DNA from: an uncultured Propionivibrio sp.
GTDB lineage: Bacteria; Pseudomonadota; Gammaproteobacteria; Burkholderiales; Rhodocyclaceae
Length of the DNA: 56,045 bases
Reading direction: 5' to 3'
Assembly (NCBI GenBank): GCA_937923255.1
Contig: CALAIL010000006.1
Span: 1-56,045 of the forward strand
The position numbers and the translations under genes are program-made. How positions within the stretch are numbered: the first letter of the stretch is position 1; each line of letters starts with the position of its first letter. Below, piece after piece: positions 1 through 9,213 of this stretch. The notes beneath the pieces were generated by a model that was not told the DNA's origin, searched no databases, and saw only the letters and a program-made list of their open reading frames with translations.

Positions 1-6
1 ACGAGT

Positions 7-250
7 AGTACGGCAAGGCGAGCCAACGCCGTATTTTGGCAAAGGAAGCCGCTATGCTCGACGTTGCCAAAGACAAGGCGGTAAGCCGCAGACAGTACGG
101 GCAGTACGGCAAGGCGAGCCAACGCAGTATTTTGGCAAAGGAAGGCGCTATGGCTCGATGTTGCCAAAGACAAGGCAGTAAGCCGCAGACAGACCATTCA
201 GTACGATAAGGCCAGGGCAACACAGCAACGCGGTATTTGGGCAAAGGACG
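7..250. repeat. Tandem ~97-bp repeat, two full copies and one decayed partial copy
   Basis: Copy 1 spans about 7-94, copy 2 about 103-191, and a degenerate partial copy about 200-250. Copies 1 and 2 differ at few positions and are offset by 96-97 bp. Each carries the core GTATTTTGGCAAAGGAAG followed about 25 bases later by TTGCCAAAGACAAGGC, so every unit can pair TTTGGCAA with TTGCCAAA. The 31 bases at 18-48 recur exactly, inverted, at 40530-40560. The array lies just beyond the 3' end of the moeB-like gene. The frame is not kept between copies, so it is not a coding repeat. The unit is longer than a CRISPR repeat and there are no unique spacers. Confidence 0.85.
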
Positions 251-253
251 CTG

Positions 254-1015
254 TTATTTCTGCGATCGGGATGCGCCGCAGACGGGACAATCGGGGTCGC
301 GGCGCAAGGCACTCCGCGCAAAGCGCATGTCCCGCGCGTCGACGGAAAGCAGCTGACCGCACAGGCCGTGCGCAACGCCTGCCAGCAGCTTCAGCGCCTC
401 CCCGGCTTGCATGGCGCCGATCATGCCAACCAGCGGAGCAAATACACCGCTCGTCGCGCAATGGAGCGTTTCCGCCTCGCTGTCTTCGGGAAAAACGCAG
501 TGGTAACAGGGCGCATCGTCGGCACGGAAATCAAACACGGCAACCAGCCCCTGCATGCGAACGGCCGCGCCGGAAACGAGCGGCGTGCGCTGCGCGCGGC
601 AGACGCGATTGACGGCGTAGCGCGTGGCAAAGTTGTCGCAGCAGTCGAGCACGACATCGACCTCGGCCACGAGCCTTGCCAGCCGCGCTTCGTCGGCACG
701 CTCGGTGAGCGGGACGCATTCGACTTCCGGATTGATTTCGTGCAGCGTTGCCTGCGCCGAAGCCGTCTTGGGCTGTCCGACAGCGGCCGTGCGGTGAATG
801 ATCTGCCGTTGCAGGTTGCTGAAATCGACCGTGTCGTGATCGCATAGCATCAGCCGGCCGACGCCGCTGGCCGCCAGATACAGGGCAGCGGGCGAACCGA
901 GGCCGCCCAGGCCAAGGATCAGCGCGCGGCTGTGCAGTAGCCTCTCCTGCCCCGCGATGCCGATTTCATCGAGCAGAATATGGCGGCTATAGCGCAAGCG
1001 TTGTTGGTCATTCAT
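254..1015 (-). CDS. moeB: MoeB/ThiF-family sulfur-carrier adenylyltransferase
   Basis: A 253-residue E1-like enzyme that would adenylate the C-terminal glycine of a small ubiquitin-like sulfur carrier (MoaD or ThiS) for molybdopterin or thiamine synthesis in the cytoplasm. Visible are the ATP-binding loop LGLGGLGSP in the first quarter, the DFSNLQRQ segment typical of the family, and two Cys pairs near the C terminus (CYHC and CPVC) expected to hold structural zinc. The start at 1015 lies 17 bases after the uvrB stop; an earlier in-frame start at 1066 would run back into uvrB and is less likely. MoeB and ThiF cannot be separated on motifs alone, and no molybdenum or thiamine gene is adjacent. 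Probably co-transcribed with uvrB. Confidence 0.85.
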   Translation of the reverse strand: MNDQQRLRYSRHILLDEIGIAGQERLLHSRALILGLGGLGSPAALYLAASGVGRLMLCDHDTVDFSNLQRQIIHRTAAVGQPKTASAQATLHEINPEVECVPLTERADEARLARLVAEVDVVLDCCDNFATRYAVNRVCRAQRTPLVSGAAVRMQGLVAVFDFRADDAPCYHCVFPEDSEAETLHCATSGVFAPLVGMIGAMQAGEALKLLAGVAHGLCGQLLSVDARDMRFARSALRRDPDCPVCGASRSQK

Positions 1016-1031
1016 GCGCGCATCCCCGCGT

Positions 1032-3230
1032 TCATGCGCGCCCTTCCTCGTCATGCCCCGCCGCACCGAACAGCAGCTCTTTGACGCGAAACAGCGTATC
1101 GCGGGCGGCGGCGGCTTTTTCGAATTCGAGATTTCTGGCGTATTCGAGCATTTCCTTTTCCAGCCGTTTGCATTCGCGCGTCAGTTGTTTTTCGTTCATC
1201 GCCTCGTAGGGTTTTTGCCCCGGCTCGGCCGCCTTGAGCTGGCGCGCAGCATATTCGGCGTCATACACGCCATCGATGATGTCCTTGATCCGTTTCGAGA
1301 CGCTGCGCGGCGTGATGCCGTGTTCGGCATTGAAGGCAAGCTGTTTGGCGCGCCGCCGTTCGGTTTCGTCGATGGCGCGCTGCATCGAGTCGGTCACCTG
1401 GTCGGCATAAAGAATCGCCGTACCGTTGAGGTGGCGCGCGGCGCGGCCGATGGTCTGGATCAGAGAGCGCTCGGAACGGAGGAATCCTTCCTTGTCGGCA
1501 TCGAGAATCGCCACCAGGGAAACCTCCGGAATATCCAGCCCTTCGCGCAGGAGATTGATGCCGATCAGCACATCGAACTCGCCCAGACGCAGATCGCGGA
1601 TGATTTCAACGCGCTCGACGGTATCGATGTCCGAATGCAGGTAACGCACGCGCACGCCGTTCTCACCCAGATAATCGGTCAGTTCCTCGGCCATGCGCTT
1701 GGTCAGCGTCGTCACCAGAACGCGCTCCTGACACGCGGCGCGCTGGCGGATTTCGCCGAGCAGGTCGTCCACTTGTGACATCGCCGGACGCACGCAGATT
1801 TGCGGATCGACCAAGCCAGTCGGCCGCACGACCTGTTCGACGACTTGCCCTTGATGCGCGCGTTCGTACTCGGCCGGTGTCGCCGACACAAAGATGCACT
1901 GGCGCATCAGACGTTCGAATTCTTCGAATTTCAACGGCCGGTTATCGAGCGCCGAGGGCAGGCGAAAACCATAATTGACTAGGTTTTCCTTGCGCGAGCG
2001 GTCGCCCTTGTACATGGCGCCTACCTGTGGAATGGCAACGTGCGATTCGTCGACGAACATCAGCGCATCGGCCGGCAAGTAGTCGATCAACGTCGGCGGC
2101 GGCTGGCCGGCGCGGCGGCCGGTCAAGTGGCGTGAATAGTTTTCGATGCCTTTGCAGAAGCCGATCTGGTCGAGCATTTCCAGATCGAAGCGCGTGCGCT
2201 GGTCGAGACGCTGCGCCTCGACCAGCCGGTTCTCGCGCGTGAAAAAGGCGCTACGCTCGCGCAGTTCCTCCTTGATCGCTTCAATGGCGCGCAGCACCGT
2301 CGCACGCGGAGTGACGTAGTGCGAGGAAGGGAAAACCGTAAAACGCGCCAGTTTCTGCTGCAAATGCCCGGTCAGCGGATCGAAAAATTGCAACCCGTCG
2401 ATTTCATCGTCGAACAATGAGATACGCACGGCATGCTCGGCATGCTCGGCGGGGAAGACATCGATAATGTCGCCGCGCACGCGAAACGTACCGCGGTGGA
2501 AATCCATCTCGCTGCGGCTGTACTGCATTTCGGCCAGCCGCTTGACGATGTCGCGCTGCCCCATGCGGTCACCAACGCGCATGGTCAGGATCATGTTGTG
2601 ATATTCGTCGCGGTCGCCGATGCCGTAGATGCAGGACACGGTAGCCACGATCACGCAATCGCGCCGCTCCAGCAGACTTTTGGTCGCCGACAGGCGCATC
2701 TGCTCGATGTGTTCATTGATGGCCGAGTCCTTTTCGATATACAGATCGCGCGCGGGTACGTAGGCTTCCGGCTGGTAGTAATCGTAGTAGGAGACGAAAT
2801 ACTCGACGGCATTTTCCGGGAAAAACTCGCGGAATTCGGCGTAAAGCTGCGCGGCCAATGTCTTGTTCGGCGCCAGCACCAGCGCAGGCCGCCCCGTACG
2901 GGCGATGACGTTGGCCATAGTGTAGGTTTTCCCGGAGCCGGTCACCCCCAGCAGGGTCTGAAAAGACAGGCCGTCTTCCAGCCCCTCGACCAGTGCGGCA
3001 ATCGCCGAAGGCTGATCCCCCGCAGGCGGGAAAGGCTGGTGGAGCCGGAACGGACTGCCCGGAAAACTGATGAACGCCGGCGCCGGCTTGACCTCAGACG
3101 CCGGATCGGGCGCCGGATCGGATATCTGCTCCGCCGCCGCTGAACGCGCCGACGACAGCGCTGGTTGCTTGCGCCTGGACGAGGCTTTGGAAGCAGCCTT
3201 TCTGGAAGAATTTTTATCGGAATCTGTCAT
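1032..3230 (-). CDS. uvrB: Excinuclease ABC subunit B
   Basis: UvrB is the damage-verifying helicase-like subunit of nucleotide excision repair, loaded by UvrA and binding UvrC for incision. The 732-residue protein has Walker A GVTGSGKT at 95-102, the [10 protein letters not shown] beta-hairpin that inserts between DNA strands, the DESH Walker B box, helicase motif VI with TIGRAARH, and a C-terminal UVR domain that contacts UvrC. It is about 55 residues longer than usual at the N terminus; this extension is rich in Ser, Ala, Lys and Arg and is probably disordered. A start nearer residue 50 is possible. No clear LexA box is visible in the 230 bases upstream. Confidence 0.97.
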   Translation of the reverse strand: MTDSDKNSSRKAASKASSRRKQPALSSARSAAAEQISDPAPDPASEVKPAPAFISFPGSPFRLHQPFPPAGDQPSAIAALVEGLEDGLSFQTLLGVTGSGKTYTMANVIARTGRPALVLAPNKTLAAQLYAEFREFFPENAVEYFVSYYDYYQPEAYVPARDLYIEKDSAINEHIEQMRLSATKSLLERRDCVIVATVSCIYGIGDRDEYHNMILTMRVGDRMGQRDIVKRLAEMQYSRSEMDFHRGTFRVRGDIIDVFPAEHAEHAVRISLFDDEIDGLQFFDPLTGHLQQKLARFTVFPSSHYVTPRATVLRAIEAIKEELRERSAFFTRENRLVEAQRLDQRTRFDLEMLDQIGFCKGIENYSRHLTGRRAGQPPPTLIDYLPADALMFVDESHVAIPQVGAMYKGDRSRKENLVNYGFRLPSALDNRPLKFEEFERLMRQCIFVSATPAEYERAHQGQVVEQVVRPTGLVDPQICVRPAMSQVDDLLGEIRQRAACQERVLVTTLTKRMAEELTDYLGENGVRVRYLHSDIDTVERVEIIRDLRLGEFDVLIGINLLREGLDIPEVSLVAILDADKEGFLRSERSLIQTIGRAARHLNGTAILYADQVTDSMQRAIDETERRRAKQLAFNAEHGITPRSVSKRIKDIIDGVYDAEYAARQLKAAEPGQKPYEAMNEKQLTRECKRLEKEMLEYARNLEFEKAAAARDTLFRVKELLFGAAGHDEEGRA

Positions 3231-3462
3231 GCTAGAATTCTACGGGAAAGTCGTCGGAAAGGCTGCCGGAGATGGGAAAACGGCGGCCGCCACAAGCGGT
3301 CTGCCATCTTCCAGAATTTCTAGAATTTCCAGATGCAGATTCAATCCGCGGAATCCTCCGATAGATCGTTATCTCTTTAGTTCTCGATACCTATCTCTGT
3401 ATCATTCCCGCATTGTCGTTTTTTCATCACTCTTATCACCCAACCTAGGAAAACATACCGAA

Positions 3463-4665
3463 ATGACTGCCTCCATTTTTTCTGCGGTCGAAATGGCACC
3501 GCGCGACCCTATTCTTGGCCTTAACGAAGCTTTTGCCGCCGATGACCGCACGAACAAGGTCAATCTCGGCGTCGGCGTGTACTTTGACGAAAGCGGCAAA
3601 ATTCCGCTGCTCGGCGCTGTCAAACAGGCGGAAAAAGCGCGCGTAGAAAGCTTGCCAACGCGCGGTTATCAGCCGATCGATGGCAACCCCGCTTATAACC
3701 GGGCCGTACAATACCTGCTGTTCGGCGAGGACTCACCGCTGTTGGCGGCAGGCCGCGTCATCACCGCCCAGGGGCTGGGCGGCACGGGAGCATTGAAGGT
3801 GGGCGCAGATTATCTGCGCCGTCTGTTGCCGTCGTCCAAGGTCTATATCAGCGACCCCAGCTGGGAAAATCACCGTGCCTTGTTTGAGGCCGCCGGTTTT
3901 TCCGTCGAAACCTACCCTTACTACGATGCCAAAACGCGTGGGGTGAATTTTGACGGCATGAAAGCCTGCCTGAATGCTTTGCCCGCCCACAGCATCATTA
4001 TTCTGCATGCCTGCTGCCACAACCCGACCGGCGCAGACCTGACGCAATCGCAATGGCGTGAAATCATCGAGGTCATGAAGGCACGCGGCCTCGTGCCTTT
4101 CCTCGACATGGCCTATCAGGGTTTCGCCGATGGCATTGCCGAAGATGCATTGGCGCTTAACCTGTTTGCCGCATCGGGCATGCAATTTTTCGTTTCCAGC
4201 TCGTTTTCCAAATCATTCTCGCTGTATGGCGAGCGCGTCGGCGCGCTGTCGGTCGTCACGGCGTCGAAAGACGAGTCGGCACGCGTGCTCTCGCAGATCA
4301 AGCGCGTCATCCGCACCAACTATTCCAACCCGCCCACCCATGGCGGCAGCGTTGTTGCGGCCGTATTGTCGACGCCTGAACTGCGCGCCCAATGGGAAAG
4401 CGAGCTGACCGGCATGCGTGACCGTATCCGCGTCATGCGCCACAGTCTGGTCGAGAAGCTCAAGGCCAAAGGCGTAGCGCAGGATTTTTCCTTCATCGTC
4501 CAGCAGCGCGGCATGTTTTCCTACACCGGACTCTCAGCCGACCAGGTCGCGCGCCTGCAAAAAGAATTCGGCGTCTATGCCGTCAGCTCCGGGCGCATCT
4601 GCATCGCAGCGCTCAACACGCGTAATATCGATTACGTCGTCGATGCCGTTGCGGCAGTGCTGTAA
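3463..4665 (+). CDS. aspC: Aspartate/aromatic aminotransferase (class I, PLP)
   Basis: Transfers the amino group between aspartate (or an aromatic amino acid) and 2-oxoglutarate. The 400-residue length fits the AspC/TyrB family. Residues HNPTG at 186-190, Asp215 for the PLP pyridine nitrogen, Lys250 in SFSKSFSLYGERVG for the Schiff base, Arg258, and the C-terminal SSGRICIAALN segment carrying the carboxylate-binding Arg are all present. The reading frame stays open upstream to 3070, but the chosen ATG has an AGGA ribosome site and begins the conserved domain. It is divergent from uvrB and convergent with the AsmA-like gene, with only 47 bases between stops. AspC versus TyrB specificity cannot be decided here. 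Confidence 0.95.
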   Translation: MTASIFSAVEMAPRDPILGLNEAFAADDRTNKVNLGVGVYFDESGKIPLLGAVKQAEKARVESLPTRGYQPIDGNPAYNRAVQYLLFGEDSPLLAAGRVITAQGLGGTGALKVGADYLRRLLPSSKVYISDPSWENHRALFEAAGFSVETYPYYDAKTRGVNFDGMKACLNALPAHSIIILHACCHNPTGADLTQSQWREIIEVMKARGLVPFLDMAYQGFADGIAEDALALNLFAASGMQFFVSSSFSKSFSLYGERVGALSVVTASKDESARVLSQIKRVIRTNYSNPPTHGGSVVAAVLSTPELRAQWESELTGMRDRIRVMRHSLVEKLKAKGVAQDFSFIVQQRGMFSYTGLSADQVARLQKEFGVYAVSSGRICIAALNTRNIDYVVDAVAAVL

Positions 4666-4712
4666 CACGCTGCCGCACTGCGGCCTTCGCGCCCGCTCGA
4701 TGTTTTAGCGTT

Positions 4713-7070
4713 TTAGAACTGGGCGGGCCGTACTGACGGCAGCAGGATATTGTCACTGTTATCACGGGATGCCGATGAGCTGCCGGCATCCCGTGCTTTT
4801 GTCTGTGCGCCCGCCTGAGTAGCCTGGGTAGCCGAAGAGTCACTGGCGCCAGCGCCCAGAGTGGGCGGAGCAACCACGGTGGCATTCCGTTGCGGTCTGA
4901 CTGCACGCGCCGTCGGAGATTGGAGCGTTCCGCCCAGAACAATGGGCACCCGCACCTGATTGACGGAGCCGTGCATCTGCAAGTCCATCCGGCCGTTGAG
5001 CGTCTGGTCGGCGGTCACTTCGGCGCTCCCCACCGAGGACATCAGCCCCGATTCCACTTTCAGATCGTAGAAGCGTAACCGGGAAGACATGAGCCGCATC
5101 TTGCCGGAAAACTGTTCAAAACTCATCATCCCGCCTTGAACGGGCATCTCGGAAATGCGGCGCGCCGCTTCGGCCAGATCGATGCCAGTCAGGCTGCCCC
5201 GCTGCATTAGAAAACTGCCCTCTACCGTCAAAGCAGGCAGAATCCCGTTCCATTCATTGGCGGTACCAGAGAAACGGGCTTTACCTTCCAGATCACCGGC
5301 AAGCAGGTTCTCCACTCCTAGGGCAGTGCTCAATTTTCCGGAATCTACATGATCGAAAGTCAAATCACCTTCAACAGCAACAGTTTCTTCCAGACGGGCT
5401 TTCACCTGTCCTATGATGGCACCATCAAACAGGCGAAAATCAAAGGCGGAGACGTTCATCTCGCCATTTTCCCAGACACCTTTTACGCTGATCGAGTTGA
5501 AATCCACGGGCGCCAGCGCCGGAATACGTATTGCCCTACCCTCAGCCTCAAAATTGATGCGTTGTCCGTCAGGCGTCAGCACCAGCTTGAGTTTGCGTTT
5601 ATCTGTCTGCAAATTCAGTGCGCTCAGACCGGCCGTTTCGGACAATTCCGCCAATCCTTGCAAAGGGCCAATGGATAATTTAGGAATATCCAATGCAAGC
5701 TGTTCAAAATACAGGCCGGCGACACGGAATTCCGAGTGGTTTCCATTGATCTGCTGCAACATGGCCGGCAATGCGGCGAACACCTCCGGCGTAAGCACGA
5801 TACCGCTTACAAAAACACGCCGCAGATCCTTGCGCGGTGCAAACAGCGTCCGGACATCCGGTTCCAGCCAGATCTTGGCTATATGAATGGGTTGATCCAT
5901 TTCACTGCCGTTTCCCTCATTGGTTTCATTCGCACCGCTCATCGCCTTCTTGTTGTCCGGCGCATCAATGACGACATCTGCCAGCAAAATACCCAGGTGC
6001 GGATAAACCGATGCGCTCAGTCGGCCTATTTTGACGGGACGCCCCAGGCTATTCGACGCGGCCGCTTCGATGCTTGCCACATACATAGTTAAAGGCGGAA
6101 AAGCCACAAATACAGCCGCACTCAGGAAGATGAGCAACACCAAGGTAATCAGTGTTTTCATACCAGAGGATCTCCGCGCCGGATAGATCAACCTGCCCGG
6201 CCGGCCAATCTGATAACGTGAGGGAGTCTCTCGATGATGCGGCGCATACGGACGCGGCGTGGTTTGCTCTTGATTCTGTGCCGCCAGACGGCGGTTGCGC
6301 CAACCCCACCAACGCCCAGAAAGCGAGGTAAGCTTTCCGATGATCGTTTTTATGGTGGATCGTGCATTTACAGCGTTCTGCGTTTTTGTATCAGCAGGCG
6401 TCACAACCAAATCCGTACGACCTTGCACAGGGCTTTCTGCATCGGTCATTGCGGCATCTGCGGTATCCTCTGCCGCAAAATCAACGTGCTCGGAAAACTC
6501 ACCGATTTCGGCCGTTTGTGAAGGATCGACAACCTCCATCAAGATCGGCAAGCCATCCACATTCCCGACATCATCATTATCGTTGACGGTTGAGGCCATT
6601 TTGCTCGGCGATGCCCGGTTTCCTCCCGCCTGGGGTTTTGTATATGCCCAATCGAAATCCGACTCAGTCGCGCCTTCCACACCAAATAACTCAATGGTTT
6701 CAACCGACATTTTTTCGGCATCATCAGCCTCGTCGGATTTGACACGCACAGCCGGGGTTCTCGTCGCACCTGCAACCGCACCTGTGTCGGCGCCAATACG
6801 CGCATTTGCCGGAACGGCAATACTATCTCCCGCCTTGGTCCTACACCGCACGATATACCCGCGATCCTCAAGGTCTGCCAACGCCATCTTGACAAAGTCA
6901 AGACTGGACATTTTTTCGCCGAGATCGGCAACGGTCAATTTCCCATCGACAAGAATGAGCACCGTCCGGAAGGCACGCGGCAATCTTCCGCCTTCCCCGC
7001 CATTTTTATCCGGCGAAGTGAGGACTTCTTCTCCTGCTGCTGTTTTAACAAAGACAAGTTCTAAATTCAT
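4713..7070 (-). CDS. AsmA-like membrane protein with N-terminal helical (wHTH-like) domain
   Basis: A 785-residue protein in three parts. Residues ~1-90 form a compact domain with LPRAFRTVLILVDGKLTV and an ADLEDRGYI ending, resembling the small winged-helix-like domain attached to several betaproteobacterial signalling proteins. Residues ~90-300 are acidic, low-complexity linker. A single membrane helix lies at about 304-325 and is followed by an AsmA-type region: the entry segment SLGRPVKIGRLSASVYPHLG and a C-terminal GGMMSFEQFSGKMRL / NGRMDLQMHGS stretch like the AsmA_2 domain. AsmA-like proteins are associated with the envelope and lipid transport. The topology would be N-in with the large domain periplasmic. 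Coupling a cytoplasmic regulatory-looking domain to AsmA is unusual. Divergent from tRNA-Asn; function not established. Confidence 0.7.
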   Translation of the reverse strand: MNLELVFVKTAAGEEVLTSPDKNGGEGGRLPRAFRTVLILVDGKLTVADLGEKMSSLDFVKMALADLEDRGYIVRCRTKAGDSIAVPANARIGADTGAVAGATRTPAVRVKSDEADDAEKMSVETIELFGVEGATESDFDWAYTKPQAGGNRASPSKMASTVNDNDDVGNVDGLPILMEVVDPSQTAEIGEFSEHVDFAAEDTADAAMTDAESPVQGRTDLVVTPADTKTQNAVNARSTIKTIIGKLTSLSGRWWGWRNRRLAAQNQEQTTPRPYAPHHRETPSRYQIGRPGRLIYPARRSSGMKTLITLVLLIFLSAAVFVAFPPLTMYVASIEAAASNSLGRPVKIGRLSASVYPHLGILLADVVIDAPDNKKAMSGANETNEGNGSEMDQPIHIAKIWLEPDVRTLFAPRKDLRRVFVSGIVLTPEVFAALPAMLQQINGNHSEFRVAGLYFEQLALDIPKLSIGPLQGLAELSETAGLSALNLQTDKRKLKLVLTPDGQRINFEAEGRAIRIPALAPVDFNSISVKGVWENGEMNVSAFDFRLFDGAIIGQVKARLEETVAVEGDLTFDHVDSGKLSTALGVENLLAGDLEGKARFSGTANEWNGILPALTVEGSFLMQRGSLTGIDLAEAARRISEMPVQGGMMSFEQFSGKMRLMSSRLRFYDLKVESGLMSSVGSAEVTADQTLNGRMDLQMHGSVNQVRVPIVLGGTLQSPTARAVRPQRNATVVAPPTLGAGASDSSATQATQAGAQTKARDAGSSSASRDNSDNILLPSVRPAQF

Positions 7071-7081
7071 CGTTAAACATG

Positions 7082-7110
7082 TTGACGCTAAAAAGATAAG
7101 TATCTACAAT
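7082..7110 (+). promoter_or_regulatory. tRNA-Asn promoter
   Basis: TTGACG at 7082-7087, a 17-base spacer, and TACAAT at 7105-7110, followed by a GCGCTCC discriminator just before the tRNA at 7125. Near-consensus sigma-70 promoter with the GC-rich start region typical of stringently controlled stable RNAs. Confidence 0.8.
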
Positions 7111-7124
7111 GCGCTCCTCGTTGA

Positions 7125-7200
7125 TCCTCGATAGCTCAGTCGGTAGAGCGCCGGACTGTTAATCCGTAGGTCCCTGGTTCGAGCCCAGGTCGAGGAGCCA
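7125..7200 (+). tRNA. tRNA-Asn (GTT)
   Basis: A 76-base cloverleaf: acceptor TCCTCGA pairs with TCGAGGA, the anticodon loop carries GTT, the T arm reads TTCGAGC, and CCA is encoded. It has its own promoter and is followed by a strong terminator. Confidence 0.97.
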
Positions 7201-7209
7201 GAAACACTT

Positions 7210-7245
7210 GGGGTTGCGAAGAAGTCATTTTTCGCAACCCCTTTT
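7210..7245 (+). terminator. Terminator after tRNA-Asn
   Basis: Stem of 11 bp (GGGGTTGCGAA with TTCGCAACCCC), short loop, then TTTT. It ends the tRNA-Asn transcript and insulates the downstream regulator. Confidence 0.9.
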
Positions 7246-7385
7246 CATTTTTACGGAAAATCATCTAAAACCTTCCTGACATTTCTGCCCTTTTCCGGCA
7301 CGATCAATCGTCATTCCGGCATCATGATAGCGGGATTTTTCCGACAAGAAAACCAATTATTACTCAGCGTACCCCTAAAATATTC

Positions 7386-7402
7386 AGAAAATTGCTCATT
7401 TT
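7386..7402. promoter_or_regulatory. Possible operator of the YdiL-like regulator
   Basis: Perfect 6-bp inverted repeat GAAAAT / ATTTTC with a 5-base spacer, ending 19 bases before the start codon. Aca2-type regulators bind such inverted repeats in their own promoters. The assignment is inference. Confidence 0.35.
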
Positions 7403-7421
7403 CATCTCTGCGAGGAAAGTT

Positions 7422-7904
7422 ATGACACCAACGATGTTGAAAGGACTGCGACGCCTGTTTTTCTTTACCGTTCCCGAAGCAGCGCGCTTTATCACAACCA
7501 GTCATGATGCGCCGCAAGGCACTTCCGAGCAGCGTTGGCAGGAATGGGAAAATGGGGAAAGTCCGATTCCAGAAAGCCTCATCAGCCGGATGAAAGAGCT
7601 CAATGAATGGCGGTCTCTGGCGCTCGATGCTACGGCTGACAATATTCGCATCCAGATGCGGGAAAAAGGCGGAGCACCGAAAGCGATTTTTGTCATCTGG
7701 TACGACACACTCGACGACTGGATGACGCTGCCCAAGCGTGACCCTGTGATGTGGCGTTTACAGCAGTCTGTTTGCGCTGCCTTGCTCGGCATGTTCGATA
7801 CCGTCAGGCTGGTGCGTTTCGATATGACCAATTACCAGAACTGGCTATCTGGCCGCGAAGATACCGAAGCATTGCGCGCTGAGTGGGCATCTACACAGCA
7901 ATAG
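7422..7904 (+). CDS. YdiL/Aca2-like HTH regulator (DUF1870 family)
   Basis: A 160-residue protein. The N-terminal ~70 residues match the YdiL/Aca2 layout: LKGLRRLFFFTVPEAARFI, then RWQEWENGESPIPESLI, a Cro/C1-like helix-turn-helix in which the WQEWENG helix is diagnostic. The C-terminal half has a WYDTLDDWM segment and a WRLQQSVCAALL helix that are also seen in YdiL, where they form the dimer domain. Aca2 proteins repress anti-CRISPR operons, but most family members are orphan chromosomal regulators, and no anti-CRISPR candidate lies next door. The start at 7422 has a GAGGA site; an earlier in-frame start has none. GAAAAT-N5-ATTTTC at 7386-7402 is a possible autoregulatory operator. Confidence 0.75.
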   Translation: MTPTMLKGLRRLFFFTVPEAARFITTSHDAPQGTSEQRWQEWENGESPIPESLISRMKELNEWRSLALDATADNIRIQMREKGGAPKAIFVIWYDTLDDWMTLPKRDPVMWRLQQSVCAALLGMFDTVRLVRFDMTNYQNWLSGREDTEALRAEWASTQQ

Positions 7905-7916
7905 CCGTATCCGACC

Positions 7917-8240
7917 TTAAGAAGGCGAAGTATGTTCTGCGTCATGTTCATCCGCGATGCGCGTAGCCTCGCCTTCAATAATATCGCCATCGTCGACTCT
8001 ACTTTTTGCAAATCGCCCGGGGATGTTGGTATGTACGCCATTTCTTCCCCGCCCATCCGGCGAGCGGCGCTGTTTGTGTTTTCTCCACCAAAAACCAGCC
8101 CATGCGCCAAAGCCAACGACCGCCGCGACTGTCAGCAGGAATAGGGAAAAAATCACGGCGGCAACCATGGACAACACACCGGTAATGTATGTCACCAGCC
8201 GGGCAAGCGGATCTTTAAACGTTCTTTGTTCAAAGGGCAT
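7917..8240 (-). CDS. Small membrane protein of unknown function
   Basis: About 107 residues. The N-terminal part has a strongly hydrophobic stretch of about 30 residues (roughly residues 16-50, including VLSMVAAVIFSLFLLTV and a Trp/Gly-rich end) forming one or two membrane segments, followed by a basic KHKQRR patch and a charged, probably cytoplasmic tail. It starts inside the 3' end of the cysB-like gene (overlap about 10 bases), with GGTGA as ribosome site, so the two are probably translated from one message. A start six bases earlier at 8246 is possible. I do not recognise the family. Confidence 0.55.
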   Translation of the reverse strand: MPFEQRTFKDPLARLVTYITGVLSMVAAVIFSLFLLTVAAVVGFGAWAGFWWRKHKQRRSPDGRGRNGVHTNIPGRFAKSRVDDGDIIEGEATRIADEHDAEHTSPS

Positions 8241-9174
8241 AATCATCACCGACGCCCGTGCCGGACATTGCCATATCAATGGCCTTTCGGGTCAGATGCC
8301 CGGCAAACAGGCTAATAAAGTCGTATTCAAAACAGCGCAAATAGGTGCCGCGGCGCAAACCGATCCGCGTGATATTTGAGCCAAACAGATGCGCAGCATC
8401 CATGGCGCACAAACCTACATCACGCTCAGCATCGTGAGCGATATCGGCAATGATGCCAAGCCCCAGCCCTAATTCAACATAGGTTTTGATCACATCCGTG
8501 TCGATCGCCGCCAGTACAATGTTCGGCGTAAGCTGCGCCCGTTCGAACGCCTGATCGACGCGGGTGCGCGCGGAAAATACCGTATCGTAAGTAATCAACG
8601 GCCATTTTGTCAGTACGGATAGTGTCAGATTTTTTTCCGCAAGCACCGGATGCCCATCTGGAGCGATAAGGCAAAGTCCCCATTGGTAACTGGGCAGAAC
8701 GACAAGTTCAGGATACTGATCAAGTTCGGTAGCAATCGCCAGATCCGCCTTTCCTTGTAAAGTCCATTCGGCAATCTGCGCGGGATTGCCCTGGTGCAGG
8801 GTCAATCGAACCTTCGGATAGCGCCCAACAAACTCCTTGACAATGCGCGGCAAAGCATAGCGCGCCTGGGTATGCGTTGTTGCAATCGCCAGTCGGCCTG
8901 ATTTGCCGCTGGCGTATTCTTCACCAACACGTTTGATATTCTCCGTCTCGCGCAAAAGCCGCTGTGCAATTTCGAGCACGCGTTTTCCTGGCTCGGTAAT
9001 AGCCGTCAGCCGTTTACCGCTACGCTCAAAAATAATGATACCCAGCTCGTCTTCCAGTAATTTGATCTGCTTGGATACGCCGGGTTGCGAGGTATATAAA
9101 ACTTCCGCCGCTTCTGAAATATTCAGATTGGAACGCGCAACTTCAACCAGATAGCGAAGTTGTTGCAGCTTCAT
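8230..9174 (-). CDS. cysB: CysB-type LysR transcriptional regulator
   Basis: A 314-residue LysR regulator whose first 60 residues (MKLQQLRYLVEVARSNLNIS, then TSQPGVSKQIKLLEDELG) match the CysB/Cbl subfamily closely. The effector domain has the TTHTQARYALP segment that in CysB contributes to the sulfate/O-acetylserine pocket. CysB activates sulfate uptake and cysteine synthesis genes under sulfur limitation. No cys gene lies in the window, so it would act in trans. It overlaps the small membrane-protein gene downstream. Confidence 0.88.
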   Translation of the reverse strand: MKLQQLRYLVEVARSNLNISEAAEVLYTSQPGVSKQIKLLEDELGIIIFERSGKRLTAITEPGKRVLEIAQRLLRETENIKRVGEEYASGKSGRLAIATTHTQARYALPRIVKEFVGRYPKVRLTLHQGNPAQIAEWTLQGKADLAIATELDQYPELVVLPSYQWGLCLIAPDGHPVLAEKNLTLSVLTKWPLITYDTVFSARTRVDQAFERAQLTPNIVLAAIDTDVIKTYVELGLGLGIIADIAHDAERDVGLCAMDAAHLFGSNITRIGLRRGTYLRCFEYDFISLFAGHLTRKAIDMAMSGTGVGDDYAL

Positions 9175-9213
9175 GAAAAACCCTGTCCGTTAAGAGCGCG
9201 GCGATTTTCCGCA

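Noticed and set aside
1..250. Repeat array as a possible CRISPR
   Set aside because: The ~97-bp units are contiguous with no unique spacers and no cas genes are present.
3231..3462. LexA/SOS box upstream of uvrB
   Set aside because: No CTGT-N8-ACAG type palindrome is visible in the interval.
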